In this document: one piece after another, positions 59,471 through 64,000 of the stretch
How the letters are laid out: the number at the start of each line of letters is the position of its first letter
Position numbering within the stretch: the first letter of the stretch is position 1
Assembly: GCF_025698545.1 (NCBI RefSeq)
Contig: NC_068573.1
Coordinates: 6,453,001-6,517,000 of the forward strand
Length of the DNA stretch: 64,000 nt
Source of the DNA: Gossypium raimondii
Lineage: Eukaryota > Streptophyta > Magnoliopsida > Malvales > Malvaceae
Reading direction: 5' to 3'
Position numbers and translations under genes: made by a program
The notes under the pieces: generated by a model
What the model saw: only the letters and a program-made list of their open reading frames with translations
Told to the model about the DNA's origin: nothing
Database searches by the model: none

Positions 59471-60240
59471 ATTATTTTGAAATTATTAAGAATTATAAGA
59501 AATTATTAAATTTTAATAAAAATATTTTAAAATTATTAAAAGTTACATTCAGAATTAATCTAGGCAAAACGAACTTAGACAAGTAATTATCTTAAGTTTA
59601 TTTAGGAATAATTTCTTAAATAATTATTAAATGATTATAAAAATTAGAAAATTTATTTTAAAAGTTATTAAGAATTAGATTCTTAAGAATTTTTAAATAA
59701 TTTTCTATGTTTTCTATAAAACCACATTAAAGTACAATAAATTAAACGTACTATTAGTATTTTAAAATTGTTCAGTTTGTTTCACTAAAAATAACTTTCA
59801 AAAAATAGATTCTGCATTTTCCTGTATTTGTTTTATGAATAACAACTTAGTCAACGGAAAATAATTTACGAGTTAACGGACAATAAATCATTTTTCCTAT
59901 AGAATGACTTACTTTTTGAAAAGTGTAAATCATTTTTCTAGAAAAGAACTCATTTATGTGTGTTTTATTTTAATATAAAATTAATTTAAGTCAAATTTAA
60001 TATTATAATAATAATTTTATTTTTAAAAATATTTAAATTTAATAAAATATTAATATAAAATATTATAAGTTTTAAAATATGCGTGTATGTACTATTCATA
60101 AATTTTCAAGAATTTACACCCTTTACTTATCAGCTTTGAAAATCAAATCCAATGGTTAACTCAGCCCTCTATTCGCCTCTCCTCTTGCTCGCCTTCGCCT
60201 GCTTCAGATCGGTGGTTCCTGGCTTGCTGGTGCCATCATC
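59471..60240. other. AT-rich stretch with a repeat-family copy
   Basis: Bases 59770-59950 ('tgtttcactaaaaataactttc', 'tttgttttatgaataac') share text with 38400-38525 and 39340-39480. A GC-richer stretch at 60150-60235 encodes a short hydrophobic frame (MVNSALYSPLLLLAFACF), which I do not regard as a supported gene. Confidence 0.4.
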
Positions 60241-60440
60241 CACTGTTATTTGGTTTTAAACCTTTGAGCTTTGAACCAAAGGCTAAACGATAAAACAGAA
60301 ACAAAATATGAAGAAGAATTGAAGAAGACAGGAAAAGAAATCTGAAAATGAAAAGTATAATGACTTTTTATTAAATAATAATATAAAACTTGGAAACTGA
60401 GAAGAGTTGGTAGTCCTGGTGCAATTGCAATTGTTGAGGG

Positions 60441-60494
60441 CGAACCGGTTGAACCGGTCGGACCTCTAACCGGTTCGATCACCGGTCGGTTCTG
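60441..60494. repeat. cluster of AACCGGTT-type palindromes
   Basis: 'gaaccggttgaaccggtcgg' and further 'aaccggttcg' and 'accggtcggtt' units lie within 55 bp, about 170 bp upstream of the F-box gene start codon. Similar text is common in plant repeats; its role here is unknown. Confidence 0.6.
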
Positions 60495-60659
60495 AAAACA
60501 TTTCTTATAAGAGCTTTCTAATGTTGCTTTTGGGTTCTTGAAAATTAACATTTTGCCATTAAAGAACAACCTTACTGTGAAGTTGAAAGGGCCATAAATT
60601 CTACTTATTTTCTGGCCAAAAATAAAAAATTCTACTTATTTTCTCCAAAATTCGAAAAA

Positions 60660-63600
60660 ATGGCGGAGCCACCAGCTTCACAGCCGCAAACGGCAACGAC
60701 AGAGGCGGCGACAACAAAAATCACCGATTTGGACGAAGATTCATTGGCTCATTGCGCCACCTACCTCAGCCTACAGGACCTTTCAAGCCTCGCCATGACC
60801 TCCAAATTTCTCAAGAAAATCGCTTACTCCGACTCCATCTGGCTCCACCGCTTCAGGTTTTTTTTTTCCCTCTGAAAAATGTTTATATGATTCGCTTTCA
60901 GAAAAGACAAATTTCGATTGTAATTTAAAAAAAAAACATAAAATTTAATATGAATCAATTATTTGCAGGCTCGAATTTCATTTTCTCTTATTTTTAAATA
61001 ATTTTCGATTGAATATTCATAATTTATGTTTTTTATTGAATTAGCCTGCGTTGGCCGCTAGAAATGCTATCCAGCTCTTCATCAGGAGTGAGGCAGGCGT
61101 ATTTGGATTGGCGTACGGCGTTGCATCAGTTTAAATTTGCTGATCCTTTCGTCCTCGATTTATATACTGAAGCAAGGCATTTTGATCATATACTTCTTGA
61201 TAAGAATGATATTATCTTTTCTCAAGTATGGCCATTTAGTTTTTGTTGTCGTGGTTTTTGATTATATAATGCTTTACATTTGAGCACCGTTGCAAAGCTT
61301 ACTTAAGTTTGTTTGCCTAGGGTTCTATCATAAGAATGATGAAAACCGACAGCTTCTTGGGCGGTGGCTCACTTGTTAGGATGAGTGATCATAATGCAAG
61401 AATCACATGCATGAGGTGAGCAATATTTGATGGATATCCTTGTAGAATAAGCGGCATTGTCTTTATGATAGAGAGCATGGTGTTCTTGGTTGTAATCTGT
61501 CGATGTACTTGGTGATGTTTTTATTTTCAAGTTAGGCATACTTATTTACACTAGGCATCGGAAATGGTTATGCTCGTATGCAAAAGCTTGATTTCCCTTT
61601 AATATGCCTTGTGTAATTGCTCTGCAGATTGTTTCCACTTAATGAAACTTCTTTAGTTCGGAGTGAGATACAAAGAGAAGAAAACGTTCTGGTAACCTCA
61701 AGTTGTGATCACTCAATTCGTCTATGGTGGAAGGTATTATCCTGAGCATTCACTTGCTTTTCTCCGTTTTGACAGAGCTGTATTATTAACCTCAATTTAT
61801 TCCTTGCATTACTTTGAGTAGAAGGGCATTCTCTTGGTTGTTCATTATCATCAATTTATCATTTCTTTTGTGCTTGTATTATGAATAGGATGTAAGCTAT
61901 CTTTCTTAGCCTCTGTTCTCGTTGAACGTCCTGGTTGCATGCTTTGTTTGTAGGGCGCTTGTCATCGGTGCTTTAGAGGTCATAATGGTGCTGTTTCCAC
62001 CTTGTCAGATAAATTATTAGGTGCTGGTGGCGTCAAAGTGTTGGCAAGTGGTGGGGAAGATGGCACTGTTCGCCTCTGGTCCCTTAGCTCTAGTGGAAAA
62101 CGTGGCCAACAAGCTTTAAAGGCTACACTTTATGGGCATCAGAAACCTATTTCATTGATGTCAGTTGCAGGGTATGAATCTGTTTCTTCAAGAATACTTG
62201 GTCTTTTTATCCCTTGTTCAATTAAGAAAGAACGTTATCGAAGTCTGAGCTTTATATTCTTTACATTTGATTATATTTTCTTTAGTTATAATCAATAGTT
62301 GATTTTGCCTATCATTTTCCAGGCACAAACCTTCCCTTTTGGTGACTATGTCAAGGGATTCTAAGGTATCTTGTTTGGCTTTCTTCTTGAGCATTCACTT
62401 CTTAACACCACCCGAGTTTTACTTTCATGTTTGTACTCGTATATTTCTCAACAGTTGGGGTTCACAGGTGAGAGTTTGGGATACGAATACATCATCAGCT
62501 GTTCGTTCTTCTTGTTGCGTGGGAATGACTTCCTTGCCGGGTGCACCTGTGGACATGAAATGCGATGAGGCATTGCTCTACATTGCAGCTGGTTCCTCTG
62601 TTGTGGTAGTTGATTTGAGGACAATGCGAAAGGTTAACACTGTAGCAATATGCCAACCAAAACTGTACTCCTTTGCAATTATGCCCTCCAAATCTTTAAT
62701 TTGTACCGGTGGATTTGGCAAGTAAGACCTTTTTCCTTGTTATGAATCCTTCCCTTTAATTTTCCGTTTGTCATGGTATGATTGTTTGGTAGGTAAAGAA
62801 AGTATGAATGAGATTGTTTTTACACTTTATCGAGATAATGCCTAGCCGACATTTTAGGTAAAAGATTTTGCATGTTGGCATTGTGAGATCCATTTTGAAA
62901 AGGAAAATGGGTAAATTAGTTCCTGTAAGTTAAATCAAAGAGCAAACTAGTCATTTTGTTAAAAATTTCATCTAGTTTACTATTAAAAACTGGTCATTGT
63001 ACGTTAGCATGATGTACACGTGGCACGTCACATGTCACTGTTTGGTTATTCCAACAGCCACATTAGTTTTAAACAGTTCAAATGGATGAATTTTTTTAAT
63101 AGAAAGAACTGATTTGCTCTTTAGTTTAACGTACAGGGTTTAATGAACTAATTTGCTCTTTAGTTTAACGTACAGGGTTTAATTTGTTCATTTTTTAAGT
63201 AACTACTGGGGCCTCAATAGTACTTTTACCGCAAAATGGATGGTTATGTTGACTTCTATTCATGCTAAATAGGTTTTTTTTTTCCTGATTTTTGTTTTCC
63301 ATTTGTTGCAAGCCGATTTTAATTTGAACTTAAGGTTGTTTTATCTCCGGTTTTGAAACTAATACTCGAAATTCTACACTGGATTCACAGAGCATTGCTT
63401 TGGGATATCAGGAGAAGCCAAGAGGCATCAAAACCAAAAGCGGTTACAGAGTTGGATGGTCATATGGGTTCAGTGTCACTATTACATATGGATCCATATA
63501 AAATAGTTACTGGAGGGCTGGGAGATAACTTTGTTAATGCTTGGGAGATTGACACTGGCAAACAAACAAACTCTTTGCTTTGTAATCGTCCAGAGCTTGG

Positions 63601-63814
63601 AAATACCAATATCGGATGTTCGGCCATGGCTGTGAATGCATGCAGAATCGCTACTGCTAGTTATGGTGAAAGTCAGGGACTTGTCAGTTTCCGGGATTTC
63701 TCCGGTGCAGTTCGTCCGACTTCTTCAAAATGCAATGATGACGAAGAAGAAGCGGATGTTTGGAAATTTTGGGGTACACAAACATATAGTGATTCAGACG
63801 GCTCTAATGAATGA
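60660..63814 (+). CDS. F-box/WD40-repeat protein
   Basis: Eight exons give 505 aa: 60660-60856, 61045-61225, 61321-61415, 61628-61733, 61954-62171, 62323-62365, 62468-62721 and 63391-63814 (1518 nt, GT-AG throughout). An F-box lies at about residues 21-66 (ITDLDEDSLAHCATYLSLQD, SIWLHRF). WD40 blades follow, with repeat ends SCDHSIRLWW, SGGEDGTVRLWS, SRDSKVRVWD, GGFGKALLWD and GGLGDNFVNAWE. The C terminus is acidic (NDDEEEADVWKFWG). The F-box would bind the SKP1-like subunit of an SCF ubiquitin ligase while the propeller holds the substrate; no substrate can be named. It resembles the single plant F-box/WD40 family typified by Arabidopsis At3g52030 (family recognition from memory). The last intron carries a fold-back transposon. 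No disabling change was found. Confidence 0.94.
62900..63225. mobile_element. fold-back MITE in the last intron of the F-box/WD40 gene
   Basis: The left arm ('agttaaatcaaagagcaaac', then 'tttgttaaaaatttcatc') and right arm (complement 'GTTAAACTAAAGAGCAAAT', then 'CTATTAAAAAAATTCATC') form inverted repeats of about 60 bp. The loop contains 'gtacacgtggcacgtcac'. The right arm includes a perfect 39-bp tandem duplication apart from one base (63106-63144, 63145-63183). It is related to 59225-59450. Confidence 0.75.
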
Positions 63815-64000
63815 TTGCCTTGCATCTCTCTTCTTTAAACATAACATTGGTTTATGCAGATGATTATAAGGTTAACAGTGAGATGCTTTACTGGGGCATA
63901 TGTCTATGTAGTTTTATGAAATTAAAAAGAAACTCGAGGCATTTCTTTGTTGATTTGCTCTAATGGACACTTTTTATTAATATTCTAACGGCAAAAGGTT
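63815..64000 (+). other. 3' flank of the F-box/WD40 gene
   Basis: This is presumably the 3' untranslated region and downstream DNA. 'aaattaaaaag' at 63919 is only a weak polyadenylation-like motif. Nothing else is seen before the window ends. Confidence 0.5.

Noticed and set aside
60152..60262. 36-codon hydrophobic frame resembling a signal peptide
   Set aside because: No downstream exon or gene context; too short to support.
60246..60569. 107-codon minus-strand frame upstream of the F-box gene
   Set aside because: No recognisable domain, and it covers the AACCGGTT repeat cluster and AT-rich DNA; most likely chance.

Overview
The window is nuclear DNA of a flowering plant. It has split genes with GT-AG introns, plant gene families and a dense layer of LTR retrotransposons. 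The repeat types (long Ty3/gypsy LTRs with degenerate CACACGG motifs and TGTAACACCCC termini, Tat/Ogre-like gypsy relics, GC-rich hAT-type MITEs) suggest a Malvaceae genome such as cotton (Gossypium). That assignment is inference. Three genes look intact, one gene is open but shortened, and one is a pseudogene.

Layout: (1) 1-25 kb is a nested transposon graveyard. It holds a Sirevirus-like Ty1/copia relic with multiple polypurine tracts (about 1.1-4.3 kb), split by a young Ty1/copia element on the minus strand (4337-9607; 191-bp LTRs differing at one base; 5-bp TSD CTGAG). Beyond it lie minus-strand Tat/Ogre-like gypsy relics (gag/protease, reverse transcriptase, integrase), broken by solo LTRs of about 1.7-2.1 kb and by a 3-kb gypsy LTR, ending in one end of a CACTA transposon. 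(2) 25.8-42.1 kb is a tandem duplication of a WRINKLED-type double-AP2 transcription factor. Copy 1 (26440-28309, 390 aa) looks complete. Copy 2 (40022-42154, 285 aa) has lost its N-terminal basic region, and a copia LTR truncates its C terminus. A decayed copia element (about 28796-37694) separates the copies; it carries a 3.7-kb non-autonomous gypsy-like insertion, and its 3' LTR holds a hAT-type MITE. (3) 42.1-54.4 kb has a 5'-truncated copia on the minus strand, a broken GPI-anchored lipid-transfer-protein gene (about 45.2-45.98 kb, minus), a copia-type LTR, a 324-bp L1 fragment with a 15-bp TSD, a 50-bp minisatellite, gypsy LTRs and a Tourist-like MITE. (4) 54.5-64 kb is genic. It has a complete V-ATPase subunit d gene (54512-57121, ten exons, 351 aa) and a complete F-box/WD40 gene (60660-63814, eight exons, 505 aa), both on the plus strand.

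The genes do not form a pathway. The AP2 pair would act in nuclear transcription, probably of lipid or wax genes by analogy with WRI1-family factors. Subunit d belongs to the membrane sector of the vacuolar proton pump. The F-box/WD40 protein is a predicted SCF ubiquitin-ligase substrate receptor. All exon models were checked by hand: donors, acceptors and phases are consistent and coding lengths are divisible by three. No non-coding RNA gene or CRISPR array was recognised. The most unusual structures are the 3.7-kb retroelement with two inverted copies of the same LTR terminus, and the copia element whose coding region is far more decayed than its LTRs.
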